From the NCBI GenBank assembly GCA_964650525.1, contig CAZYUA010000004.1, positions 1 to 64,000 of the forward strand: 64,000 bases of DNA, written 5' to 3'. Positions 27,205 to 35,516 of this stretch are shown piece by piece. The stretch comes from UBA1413 sp964650525. Its GTDB lineage: Bacteria; Bacteroidota; Bacteroidia; Bacteroidales; Prolixibacteraceae. The stretch's first letter is position 1. Every line of letters starts with the position of its first letter. The position numbers were made by a program, and so were the translations under genes. A model generated the notes under the pieces. It saw only the letters and a program-made list of their open reading frames with translations. It ran no database searches and was not told where the DNA came from.

Positions 27205-27873
27205 ATGAGTGATCTGCTTCTGAAATTGTCGGAATGTGTTGAATTTGGGAAAATCAGTAAAGAGTCACCCTATCCGCCCCAGATGAAGGGCATGGACGGG
27301 GCCGATGAGATAGCCCGACGCCTCCTGGAAGATGGAATCGCTCCCCAGCGCATTCTTTCTGAAGGGTTGATGCCCGGGATGGAAAAGGTCGGAATTAAAT
27401 TCCGTGAAAACAAGGTTTTTGTACCCCAGGTCCTCATGTCGGCAAAAGCCATGAATACCGCTATGGTCCATCTGAAACCCTTCTTTTTATCGGGTGAAGC
27501 CAAACAAAAGGGAACCTTCATTATCGGGACTGTGGAAGGAGATCTTCATGACATTGGCAAAAACCTGGTTTCCATGATGGTGGAAGGAAATGGCTGGAAA
27601 GTAGTGGATCTGGGGGTGGATGTCAAAGCAGACCGGTTCATTGCGGCACTGAAAGAACACCCGGATGCGTTTGTCGGGCTTTCTGCCTTATTGACTACCA
27701 CCATGCCCAGCATGGAAAAGATAACCCGGGCCATCAAAGAGGCTTTGCCTGAAGCTAAGATCGCCGTCGGAGGAGCGCCGGTCACTTCCGATTTCTGCGA
27801 AAAAATCGGTGCCGACGCTTATTCAAGAGATCCCCAGGGACTGGTCGAATACCTGAATGGACAGGTGAATTAA
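27205..27873 (+). CDS. Corrinoid (B12-binding) methyltransferase protein
   Basis: A 222-residue protein of the MtbC/MtmC/MtaC type. The N-terminal helical cap (about 1-90) carries LLEDGIAPQRILSEGLMPGM and VFVPQVLMSAKAMNTA. The Rossmann-like B12 domain has EGDLHDIGKNLV with His115 as predicted lower cobalt ligand, GWKVVDLGVDV, and VGLSALLTTTM...AKIAVGGAPV. Such proteins shuttle a methyl group between a substrate-specific methyltransferase and an acceptor enzyme. The two genes that follow on the same strand, a URO-D-type methyltransferase and a homocysteine methyltransferase, supply exactly those partners. I chose the ATG at 27205 (MSDLLLKLSECVEFGK) as the more family-like start; 27193 is also possible. 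No cobalamin riboswitch was recognised upstream. Confidence 0.93.
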   Translation: MSDLLLKLSECVEFGKISKESPYPPQMKGMDGADEIARRLLEDGIAPQRILSEGLMPGMEKVGIKFRENKVFVPQVLMSAKAMNTAMVHLKPFFLSGEAKQKGTFIIGTVEGDLHDIGKNLVSMMVEGNGWKVVDLGVDVKADRFIAALKEHPDAFVGLSALLTTTMPSMEKITRAIKEALPEAKIAVGGAPVTSDFCEKIGADAYSRDPQGLVEYLNGQVN

Positions 27874-28310
27874 GGCAAAGGGACTTAAAGACCAAGAGAC
27901 CCAGGGAAAGCGGAAACAACAGTTTCTCCTCCTGGTTCAGGAGGAGTACTCCAATCCGCTGAATTCTAATTTACCTGGAATGAATAACAGTTGCGGATGG
28001 GAAAGAGGTGGTTTCTGGAATACAAGGTACATTACCCATCTGTGGAAAATTTACAACCCTTTGTAAACTACCCGTAAAAAGAACTGATCACTTGGAAAAA
28101 TCTTTCCGGTTAACTTTAAACAAGCAATTAAGGAATAATAAACAAGGAATTATTCAAACTCCTTTCCTGTTTCCATGAATTTGTTTTTTGGTTTATCTTG
28201 TACAACACAGGGTATTGACTCCTCCGGACTTCGTTTCCCATGAGGTTCATCATCACGGTTGGAGCGAGATAATGCTTAGGTATTTCATTAGTCATAAACA
28301 ATTGCATATC
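27874..28310. other. 437-nt leader between corrinoid and methyltransferase genes
   Basis: No protein gene is supported here; a frame open from 28188 only extends the downstream gene with non-conserved residues. The region holds a strong hairpin (27926-27946) and two short AT-rich inverted repeats: TTTACAA/TTGTAAA (28050-28067) and GAATAAT/ATTATTC (28133-28155). I did not find B12- or SAM-riboswitch cores. Confidence 0.5.
27926..27946 (+). repeat. Perfect 9-bp hairpin in the methyltransferase leader
   Basis: CTCCTCCTG and CAGGAGGAG flank a GTT loop. There is no T-tract, so it is not a standard terminator. It lies 53 nt after the corrinoid gene and may stabilise the upstream mRNA end or be a regulatory element. 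Confidence 0.6.
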
Positions 28311-29930
28311 ATGTACGGAATAGAACTGATCAAAGCCACGATGCGGTTGCAGGAGACTGAGCGCACTCCCTGGGTACCGTTCACGGGAGTCCACGGGGGA
28401 TTTCTCACCGGCATGGATGCCCGTACCTACCTGCACTCTTCCGAAGCCATGGTGAAGGGAATCAGCCGGGCTGTGGAACTTTACGACCCCGATGGCATAC
28501 CGGTGGTCTTCGATCTTCAGCTGGAAGCGGAAATCCTGGGCTGTAAGCTGAAGTGGTCTGACTCAACCCCGCCGGCTGTTGTTTCGCACCCCCTGGCGGA
28601 AGGGAAACAACTCAGCGACCTGCAATTCCCCGAACCGGGGCTCGGCCGATTGCCTGCGGTCCTGGAGACAACCCGTATTTTGCGGAGCCGGTTCCCTGAC
28701 TTAGCCCTGTATGGCCTGATCACCGGCCCTTTTACCCTGGCTCTTCACCTCCTGGGAACCGACATCTTCCTGAAGATGTTCGAAGCTCCCGGGGAGGTGG
28801 AAAAGATCATGGATTACTGTACCCGGGTATCGCTCTCCATGTCGGATTACCTGATCACCGCCGGGTGCCACGTGATTGCCGTGGTGGATCCCATGACCAG
28901 CCAGATCGACCCGGAAAATTTCAGTCAGTTTGTATCTCCCTGTGCGTCGAAGATTTTCGCACGGATCCGTGAGCGTAACAGTCTCAGTTCCTTTTTCGTT
29001 TGCGGCCATGCACAGCAGAACATCGGGGTTATGTGTGATTGCCGTCCTGACAATATCAGCATCGATGAGAACATACCCCTTGAATATGTGAAAGAAATTG
29101 CCCTGTCGAAAGGTATCAGCTTTGGCGGCAACATGAGACTCACCGTGGTTTTACTCATGGGTACCGAAGAGGATGCACGCCAGGAGGCACTTGCCTGCCT
29201 CGATAAAGGAGGGATGCGTGGATTTATCCTGGCTCCGGGTTGTGACTTGCCTATGGAGACTCCGCCAGAGAACCTCATAGCTGTATCCCGCCTGGTTCAG
29301 GATCCTTATCTTCAGGATGTTACCAGAACACTGGAGGGCAGTGAAAACCGGCAGGAAATCCTGAATATGCGTGATTACGGCAAATCTGAAAAGGTTATTG
29401 TAGACATTATCACCCTTGATTCGGAATCGTGTGCTCCTTGTCAGTATATGGTGGAAGCGGTGAAAAGGGTGGCTCCCCACTTCGAAGGGGTCGTTGAGTG
29501 GCGGGAACACGCCATCAAACGGATGGAGGGCGTTACCTTTATGTCTTCGCTGATGGTTAAGAATATTCCAACCATCTGTATAGACGGGAAAATTGCGTTT
29601 GTCTCCAGGATCCCACCACAGAATCAGCTGATTCAGGCTATCCAGCAACGAATCAATGATAAGCTGAAGCTGAAGATCCGGTCCAGGAAGAGTGAAATCC
29701 TGGTTCTGGGTGAGAATGATGAAGTTTGCCGGTCTCTGACGGCCAAGGTTACAAGGGCTATGACTGAACTCGGGAAAGAGATTACGGTTACTCAGGTGAT
29801 GGATCCGGCGCAGATGGCTGCCTTTGGCATTGCCGGAGGTCCAGCAGTCGTGACCGTTCAGTATCGTCTGAAATCAGAAAAAAGTGATCCGTCGCTGGAG
29901 GTGATTAAAGAGTGGATCAAAGAACTGTGA
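28311..29930 (+). CDS. URO-D family corrinoid methyltransferase fused to two thioredoxin-fold domains
   Basis: A 539-residue fusion. Residues 1-345 form a uroporphyrinogen decarboxylase-like TIM barrel of the MtaA/CmuA methyltransferase class (ERTPWVPFTGVHGGF, YGLITGPFTLALHLLG, LAPGCDLPMETPPENL). In MtaA the zinc site is His-x-Cys...Cys. Here the cysteines remain (C231 in FFVCGHA, C311 in APGC), but the first ligand position is Phe229, with a His at 233. Residues ~360-450 are a thioredoxin fold with C374-A-P-C377 and a cis-proline loop (KNIPTICIDGKIAF). Residues ~460-539 are a second thioredoxin-like fold with one cysteine (C473) and GGPAVVTV. It probably moves a methyl group to or from the corrinoid protein encoded upstream; the redox domains could maintain thiols or cobalt state (inference). 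The start at 28311 (MYGIELIKATMR) is family-like. Confidence 0.85.
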   Translation: MYGIELIKATMRLQETERTPWVPFTGVHGGFLTGMDARTYLHSSEAMVKGISRAVELYDPDGIPVVFDLQLEAEILGCKLKWSDSTPPAVVSHPLAEGKQLSDLQFPEPGLGRLPAVLETTRILRSRFPDLALYGLITGPFTLALHLLGTDIFLKMFEAPGEVEKIMDYCTRVSLSMSDYLITAGCHVIAVVDPMTSQIDPENFSQFVSPCASKIFARIRERNSLSSFFVCGHAQQNIGVMCDCRPDNISIDENIPLEYVKEIALSKGISFGGNMRLTVVLLMGTEEDARQEALACLDKGGMRGFILAPGCDLPMETPPENLIAVSRLVQDPYLQDVTRTLEGSENRQEILNMRDYGKSEKVIVDIITLDSESCAPCQYMVEAVKRVAPHFEGVVEWREHAIKRMEGVTFMSSLMVKNIPTICIDGKIAFVSRIPPQNQLIQAIQQRINDKLKLKIRSRKSEILVLGENDEVCRSLTAKVTRAMTELGKEITVTQVMDPAQMAAFGIAGGPAVVTVQYRLKSEKSDPSLEVIKEWIKEL

Positions 29931-29991
29931 TAGTTTTCCATTCCGGGTTTGAAGTCTAAGCTGAGAGGATACATACTAATTATTGATAATA

Positions 29992-30870
29992 ATGCGCATT
30001 TCTGAAATTCTTACAAGCAGAGTCCTGGTTTCCGACGGGGCCTGGGGGACTTTTCTCCAGAAAAAGGGGCTACAGCCGGGAGAATGCCCGGAACTCTGGA
30101 ACATTACCCACCGGGATGAGGTGTTGGATATAGCCAGGAGTTACATAGATGCCGGTTCGGACATGATAGAGACCAACAGTTTTGGTGGCAGCCGGTATAA
30201 GTTGGAGAAGTATGGGTTGGGCAGCCGTGTGGCGGAGCTGAACCGGGCTGCGGCAGCCATCAGCCGGGAGGCTGCCGGAAGGGAAGTCCGGGTGCTTGGG
30301 TCGGTGGGCCCCACCGGTAAAATGCTCATCATGGGGGATGTAAGCCCGGAGGAATTGTATGAAGCCTTCCGGGAGCAGGCTATGGCACTGGAAGACGGAG
30401 GTGCCGATGCCATCGTGGTCGAAACCATGACCGACCTCGAAGAGGCCGTACTTGCGGTCAGAGCTGCCGTGGAAAACACCGGACTGGCGGTATTCTGCAC
30501 CATGACATTCGACAAATTGGTTACCGGTGGGTATAAAACCATGATGGGCATTTCCCCGGCAGAAATGATTCAGCCACTGCTCGATGCCGGCGCTTCGGTT
30601 GTCGGCACCAACTGCGGAAACGGAATGGCCGGAATGATTCCCGTAGTGGAGGAAATCCGCAGAACCCATCCCCGGGTGCCCATTCTTGTGCAGGCCAATG
30701 CAGGCATGCCCCTGTACCGCGATGGAAAGACCCTTTTCCCTGAGAGTCCCGATGAAATGGCATCCTATGTGCCGGAACTAATCCTTGCCGGTGCCAGCAT
30801 CATAGGAGGTTGTTGCGGCACTACCCCGGAACATATTGCCAGCATCAGAAGAGCCATCGCACTGGTGTAG
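29992..30870 (+). CDS. Homocysteine S-methyltransferase family protein
   Basis: A 292-residue stand-alone homocysteine-binding domain, like the N-terminal domain of MetH and like betaine-homocysteine methyltransferase. It shows VLVSDGAWGTFLQ, DMIETNSFGGSRYKL, LGSVGPTGKML, the zinc cysteine C208 in VGTNCGNG, and the terminal pair C274-C275 in IIGGCCGTTPEHI. It should activate homocysteine at zinc for methylation. As it has no methyl-donor domain, the methyl group probably comes from the methylated corrinoid protein of this cluster (27205), giving methionine. The ATG at 29992 was chosen over a TTG at 29983. It lies 61 nt after the methyltransferase, consistent with one transcript. Confidence 0.93.
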   Translation: MRISEILTSRVLVSDGAWGTFLQKKGLQPGECPELWNITHRDEVLDIARSYIDAGSDMIETNSFGGSRYKLEKYGLGSRVAELNRAAAAISREAAGREVRVLGSVGPTGKMLIMGDVSPEELYEAFREQAMALEDGGADAIVVETMTDLEEAVLAVRAAVENTGLAVFCTMTFDKLVTGGYKTMMGISPAEMIQPLLDAGASVVGTNCGNGMAGMIPVVEEIRRTHPRVPILVQANAGMPLYRDGKTLFPESPDEMASYVPELILAGASIIGGCCGTTPEHIASIRRAIALV

Positions 30871-31272
30871 ACCCTGTTCTGCAGAACAGTCAGCAGACCG
30901 GAGGTCCCGTTGCCGCTGTACCGATGGCAATCAGCGGTTCTGCAGGCCTCACCATGAATGGCAGGTGGAGCAGAAAAAACCCTATTCCAAGGGAACAACC
31001 TCTGCATAGAAGGGTATCCAGGCACACTCCTGCCGGATCGCGGGGTTTTCATCGGATGGAAGATCCCCAATGTTTGGCATGTGAAATCCGCCCGGTGCAA
31101 ACCCCATGCAGGGAAGGATCTGCAGGATGGTTCCAGTCATAACCGGAAGGCTGAAAGAATCCCCAAAGCCAGATCGCCAGGGAGGGAACAGCGGGTTTCT
31201 CCGGCAACCGTGCCCTACTACCATAATCCCAGTTTTCGGGCAAGGATTACCGGCGGCCTTTGCACCACCAGG
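30871..31272. other. Intergenic region between convergent genes
   Basis: These 402 nt between the homocysteine methyltransferase (+) and the O-methyltransferase (-) contain only short overlapping frames on both strands with no recognisable protein. A perfect palindrome lies at its left end (30874-30889). No mobile-element remnant was recognised. Confidence 0.45.
30874..30889. repeat. Perfect 16-bp palindrome after the methyltransferase operon
   Basis: CTGTTCTGCAGAACAG reads the same on both strands and starts 3 nt after the stop codon. It can fold as a 6-bp stem with a TGCA loop, or act as a dimeric protein-binding site. No T-tract follows. Confidence 0.5.
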
Positions 31273-31920
31273 TCATTTTTTGCAACTGATGGAAATTCCG
31301 GAACGACTTTCATTCCGGAAGACGGTGGTAAAATCAGGATGGGATTGTACGTAATCCAGGAAAATGCGGATATCACCCGATCGCATTCTGGTATTGTGAG
31401 CCAGGAAGCACCCCTGTTTCGATAGTTTGGGTTCCAGGGCTGTGAAGTAGTTCTTGTACCACCATTTGTCGGCATCGCAGAACACCAGATCCCAGCCGTT
31501 TTCCAAGGCAGGCACCAGTTCATGGGCGTCGCCCAGCCGTGCATCGATATATTCTGAAAGTCCTGCTTTTTTGAAATTCTGTAATGCCTGGAGATAGCGT
31601 TGTTTGTCGATTTCGATGGTGACCAGCTTGCCTCCGGTTTTGGTGAGGGCCCAGGCGATCCAGATAGCTGAATGACCTGTCGAAGTACCAATTTCCAGAG
31701 CTTTACGGTAATTTTTTGCCAAAACCATGTCGTATAAAATCCGGCCGTCAGAAACCGGAATATTCATATCCTGCCAATGTCCTGCCTGTCCTTCCAGGAA
31801 GGTTACTACTTTCCGGTCCAGTTCATTCACTGGTTCAGGAAATTGTGCCATGACCGGGAGGACACAGAATATTTCCACCCATCCGGCCATCAGCCACAAC
31901 AAGATTTGTTTTTTTTTCAT
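31273..31920 (-). CDS. Class I SAM-dependent O-methyltransferase with signal peptide
   Basis: A 215-residue protein of the COG4122 (catechol/caffeoyl-CoA type) O-methyltransferase family. The SAM-binding motif is ALEIGTSTGHSAIW, an acidic loop follows in LVTIEID, and the metal/substrate region is LVFCDADKWWYKNYF. The usual metal-binding DN pair appears as AHNTRMRSG, where the Asp position is changed to His. The N-terminus MKKKQILLWLMAGWVEIFCVLPVMAQ looks like a cleavable signal peptide, which is odd because S-adenosylmethionine is cytoplasmic. The start at 31920 fits the signal peptide; a longer frame to 32031 exists. No obvious operon partner. Confidence 0.82.
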   Translation of the reverse strand: MKKKQILLWLMAGWVEIFCVLPVMAQFPEPVNELDRKVVTFLEGQAGHWQDMNIPVSDGRILYDMVLAKNYRKALEIGTSTGHSAIWIAWALTKTGGKLVTIEIDKQRYLQALQNFKKAGLSEYIDARLGDAHELVPALENGWDLVFCDADKWWYKNYFTALEPKLSKQGCFLAHNTRMRSGDIRIFLDYVQSHPDFTTVFRNESRSGISISCKK

Positions 31921-32121
31921 TCCACTTCTGTTTGGAAATCGCCCCGCAAGTATACGGATGACCCATCCATTTTCCGGCCGGGAAGATCTTTGCCTTAGAA
32001 TACTTCCATAAGCCAGGGTGTCGACAGTCATTTAAACGGTATCTGCACAAAAAGCGTGCAGTTTTTGTTTTTTCAGAAACTGAATTGCAGAACTTCGCGG
32101 ACACCGGCAACCCGTGGTCCC

Positions 32122-35100
32122 TTACTCTTTCCACTCAGGAATTCTGCCCGGGGTCCAGGGAGCGTTTAACCGGTTGAGTTCCTTTTCGAGTGCAGGAAGG
32201 TCTGTTTCGGCAATTTTTTTCAGTTTCTCCAGCAGGGGAGGGAATCTCTCCTTCAAAATCGTGTAGTCAGCCAATTCGGAAGCTGTTACGCCTGATGAAT
32301 TGCTGATGTGGGCCCTGGCAATATTCTGAAGCCGGCTGTTGAGCGGCACTTGTGTGGGGGGCACCTCTTCCTGGCTGGCTTTGGCTTCCACACCGTTCAT
32401 GGCAAACCGTATCTCCTCGAGTTCAGCTGCCGTTTTGCGGGCTTTGTCCATCAATTCCTGCCCTGCTCCGGGTGTGCTGTAAATGGCTTGCTTGATGTTC
32501 TCCACCCGGCTGGCAAGTTCTGTTGTCAACCGGTCGGTTCCTGTCATGGCTACCGAAAGTGTGCTCACCTTCCTGGCAAAGTCAATGTTGTCGGCATAAT
32601 TGGCTGCCGGGAGGGTCACATTATCCAGTTTTTTAGCTGTGAACTTCACAGGACCGGCTAAATGCCTGGTTACGCCATTCTCCCAGAGGGCCATTTCTAC
32701 CGAATAAGCACCTGGCATAACCATGATACCGCCTCCGAAGCCACCCCGGCGGCCACCTCCGCCACCGGTTTCAACAGGACTGAATTTTCCCGTCACCCTC
32801 GTTACGGAAGGCATGGAATAGCGAAGGTCCCAGGTCGTGCGGTTGATCCCTTTGCCCGGAGAGCGAGTCAGTTCCCTGACGACATTGCCGTCGGCATCGC
32901 GGATGGTAAAGATCAGGTGGGCCTGCTCCTCGATATTTTCGAGTTCCAGCTCACGCCAGGTGGGTTGTGGTATGGGCTTCCCCTCTTTTTGCAGCTTCTT
33001 TTCTGCTTCCTGCCGCCTGGCCTTTTGCGACCGAGGCGCCTCCTTCAGGTACCAGGTGAAGACAGCTCCGTAATCGGGATTAGGAGCTGTGTAATAGGTC
33101 TGTCCCTGGTTATCCTGGTTGCCGGCATAATTAAACATCAAGGCATCCTTCACCCGGAATAGGTGGGCTTCCTTCTCCAGGTTTTCCTTTGAAAGCTCCC
33201 GCAACGGACCATAATTGTCGAGAATGTAAAATCCCCGTCCGAAAGTGGCAGCCACCAGATCAGACTCCCTTTCCTGGATGGCCAGATGGCGTACCGAAAT
33301 GGTCGGGATTCCCGATTTCAGCTGTACCCAGTTCTTTCCCCCGTCGATGGTGAAAAAAAGCCCGAATTCCGTACCGGCAAAGAGCAAATCAGGATGGATG
33401 AAATCCTGTTCCAGGCAATTCACAGTGCCATTAGCCGGCAGGTTCCCGGAAATGGAGTTCCAGGTCTTCCCCTTATCGGTGCTTTTCAGAATATAGGGTT
33501 TGAAATCATCGCGTTGCAGGTTGTCGAAGGCTGCATAGACCACATTTTCGTCGAACCTGTCAGCTTGAAGGTGGGATACATAGGTGTATTCCGGAATGCC
33601 CGGAAAAGTTTTCATCTGACTCCAACTTTGGCCACCGTTGTCGGTGACCGAGATCACCCCGTCGTCGGTTCCTGCATACAGCAGGTTTTCATTCAGGGGC
33701 GATTCAGCCAGGGAGACAATGGTTCCCCACAGGGAAGTGGAAACATCCTTGGCCACTGCATCGGCACTCCAGAATTTGCCCATCACCGGCCAGCTGTTGC
33801 GGTCGGTTTTGGTGGTGAGGTCGTCACTGATAACCTGCCAGGAATCTCCCCGGTCGTCACTTCTGAAAACCTTGTTGGCTGCATGGTAAAGGCGGGTGGG
33901 GGAGTGCTTGCTCACGAACATGGGCGCATTCCAGTTCCATTTATACGTTTCTTCACCTTTCCTCTCCGTAACTCTGATGCTGATCCGTTCCCCGCTTTTC
34001 CGGTCGAAACGCGAGAGGTTGCCATACTGGGATTCCGTATAGATGATGTCGGGATTGGTGGGATCGGTGTCGATCCAGAAGCCGTCACCCCCCGCCGTGA
34101 CGGTCCAGTCGTCGTTGGACGCTCCTCCCCGTTTCAGGCTCTGCGACGGACCCACCATGGAATTGTTGTCTTGCGTTCCCCCGTAAACATGGTAAAAAGG
34201 CCACGCATTATCCACGTTCACCCGGTAAAACTGGGTTACCGGCAGGTTCTCCTTGAAGTCCCAGGTTGTACCGTCGTCCCAGGTTTCATAGATGCCCCCG
34301 TCGCCTCCGATCATGAAATGACGGGTATCGGAAGGATCGATCCAGAGGGCGTGATCGTCGACATGGCGTCCGTTATTGTTTAAGGCAGTCCAGGTTTTAC
34401 CCCCGTCGGAAGTCACAAAAGAATTGGTTTCCATGGAGTAGACCTTATTCCTGTCTTTCGGATCACAGTAGATTTCGTTGTAATATTGTCCCGAACTGGA
34501 GTGCGTACTCATTTTTTCCCAGCTTTCCCCCTTGTCGGAAGAGCGGAAAAAGCCGCTGTTATCGCCGGCAGCTTCAACAATGAGATAGACAAGTCTTGCA
34601 TCAACCGGTGAAACGTCAATTCCCATTCCGCCAAGTTCCGTTGCTGGCAATCCCTTCATGATCTTGTACCAGGTTTTTCCGGCATCTGTTGATTTGTAAA
34701 CAGCCGATTCGGGCCCTCCGCCAATCTTGGTGAAATAATGGCGACGTCGCTGTTCTGAGGTGCAATACATGATATCGGGATCCGAAGGATCGATCACGAC
34801 GTTGTTCACTCCGGTATGTTCGCTGATATCCAGAACCTTTTCCCAGGTTTTCCCTCCGTCGGCAGTCCGGTATAAACCGCGGTCGCCTCCCGGTCCCCAG
34901 GCAGAACCTTCACAGGCTACCAATACGATGTCGGAATTGCGCGGATCAATCACGATGCCCCCGATCTGACGGCTCTCCTTCAATCCCATGTTTTTGAAGG
35001 ATTTGCCCCCGTCGACCGACTTATAGACTCCATCGCCATACCCAAGGGCACGCTGGTGATTGTTTTCCCCGGTTCCGACCCATACCGTGTTGAAATCGCG

Positions 35101-35412
35101 GGGATCGGCTTTCACCACGCCAATAGAATAAGCCCCGTATTTATCGAAGACAGGATGAAACGTAGTCCCGTTATTTTCGGTTTTCCAGACATTGCCGCTG
35201 GCAACCCCGACATAATACTCTGCGTGATTCTCCGGGTTAACGGCAAAATCAGCAATCCTGCCGCTGGCCCAGGCAGGACCGATGCTTCTGAACTTCAAGC
35301 CGTTGACCAGGTTACCCGTGAGCAGCGAGTCTCCTTTTGGTTTGCTCTCTTTCTGTGCCCAAACGGTTAATGCACAGAACACACATACAAATACCCAGGT
35401 AAGCTTTTTCAT
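32122..35412 (-). CDS. VPS10/BNR-repeat (sortilin-like) secreted protein
   Basis: A 1096-residue exported protein with signal peptide MKKLTWVFVCVFCALTVWAQ. Residues ~30-730 form beta-propellers built from many BNR/Asp-box repeats: SVDGGKSF, TADGGKTW, STDAGKTW, SSDKGESW, TSDGGKTW, TWDDGTTW, SDDRGDSW, STDKGKTW and TIDGGKNW. The C-terminal third (about 760-1096) has an RDADGNVVRELTR-type beta domain followed by helical sequence. Bacteroidota carry many such proteins annotated as VPS10 or glycosyl-hydrolase-like; sialidase catalytic residues are not evident, so enzymatic activity is unproven. Long open frames on the opposite strand are coding shadows. Confidence 0.85.
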   Translation of the reverse strand: MKKLTWVFVCVFCALTVWAQKESKPKGDSLLTGNLVNGLKFRSIGPAWASGRIADFAVNPENHAEYYVGVASGNVWKTENNGTTFHPVFDKYGAYSIGVVKADPRDFNTVWVGTGENNHQRALGYGDGVYKSVDGGKSFKNMGLKESRQIGGIVIDPRNSDIVLVACEGSAWGPGGDRGLYRTADGGKTWEKVLDISEHTGVNNVVIDPSDPDIMYCTSEQRRRHYFTKIGGGPESAVYKSTDAGKTWYKIMKGLPATELGGMGIDVSPVDARLVYLIVEAAGDNSGFFRSSDKGESWEKMSTHSSSGQYYNEIYCDPKDRNKVYSMETNSFVTSDGGKTWTALNNNGRHVDDHALWIDPSDTRHFMIGGDGGIYETWDDGTTWDFKENLPVTQFYRVNVDNAWPFYHVYGGTQDNNSMVGPSQSLKRGGASNDDWTVTAGGDGFWIDTDPTNPDIIYTESQYGNLSRFDRKSGERISIRVTERKGEETYKWNWNAPMFVSKHSPTRLYHAANKVFRSDDRGDSWQVISDDLTTKTDRNSWPVMGKFWSADAVAKDVSTSLWGTIVSLAESPLNENLLYAGTDDGVISVTDNGGQSWSQMKTFPGIPEYTYVSHLQADRFDENVVYAAFDNLQRDDFKPYILKSTDKGKTWNSISGNLPANGTVNCLEQDFIHPDLLFAGTEFGLFFTIDGGKNWVQLKSGIPTISVRHLAIQERESDLVAATFGRGFYILDNYGPLRELSKENLEKEAHLFRVKDALMFNYAGNQDNQGQTYYTAPNPDYGAVFTWYLKEAPRSQKARRQEAEKKLQKEGKPIPQPTWRELELENIEEQAHLIFTIRDADGNVVRELTRSPGKGINRTTWDLRYSMPSVTRVTGKFSPVETGGGGGRRGGFGGGIMVMPGAYSVEMALWENGVTRHLAGPVKFTAKKLDNVTLPAANYADNIDFARKVSTLSVAMTGTDRLTTELASRVENIKQAIYSTPGAGQELMDKARKTAAELEEIRFAMNGVEAKASQEEVPPTQVPLNSRLQNIARAHISNSSGVTASELADYTILKERFPPLLEKLKKIAETDLPALEKELNRLNAPWTPGRIPEWKE

Positions 35413-35516
35413 AATTCAAAATTCACGATTCCGGTTGGCAAAGCCGGATATTTCCCCCTGATGATTTTTAAAGGCATTAAAAATAGCATAAACCACGGAT
35501 CCCGGTCAGCGCCCGG

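Noticed and set aside
28188..28310. Upstream extension of the URO-D methyltransferase frame by 41 codons
   Set aside because: The extra residues are not conserved-looking, and the ATG at 28311 begins the typical family N-terminus.
30958..31425. 155-codon plus-strand frame in the gap before the O-methyltransferase
   Set aside because: It runs into the 3' part of the opposite-strand methyltransferase and has no recognisable sequence or signal; kept as a non-coding gap.
33286..34383. 365-codon open frame on the plus strand inside the VPS10/BNR gene
   Set aside because: It is fully antisense to a well-supported minus-strand gene, has no recognisable domain and has unusual composition; a coding shadow.
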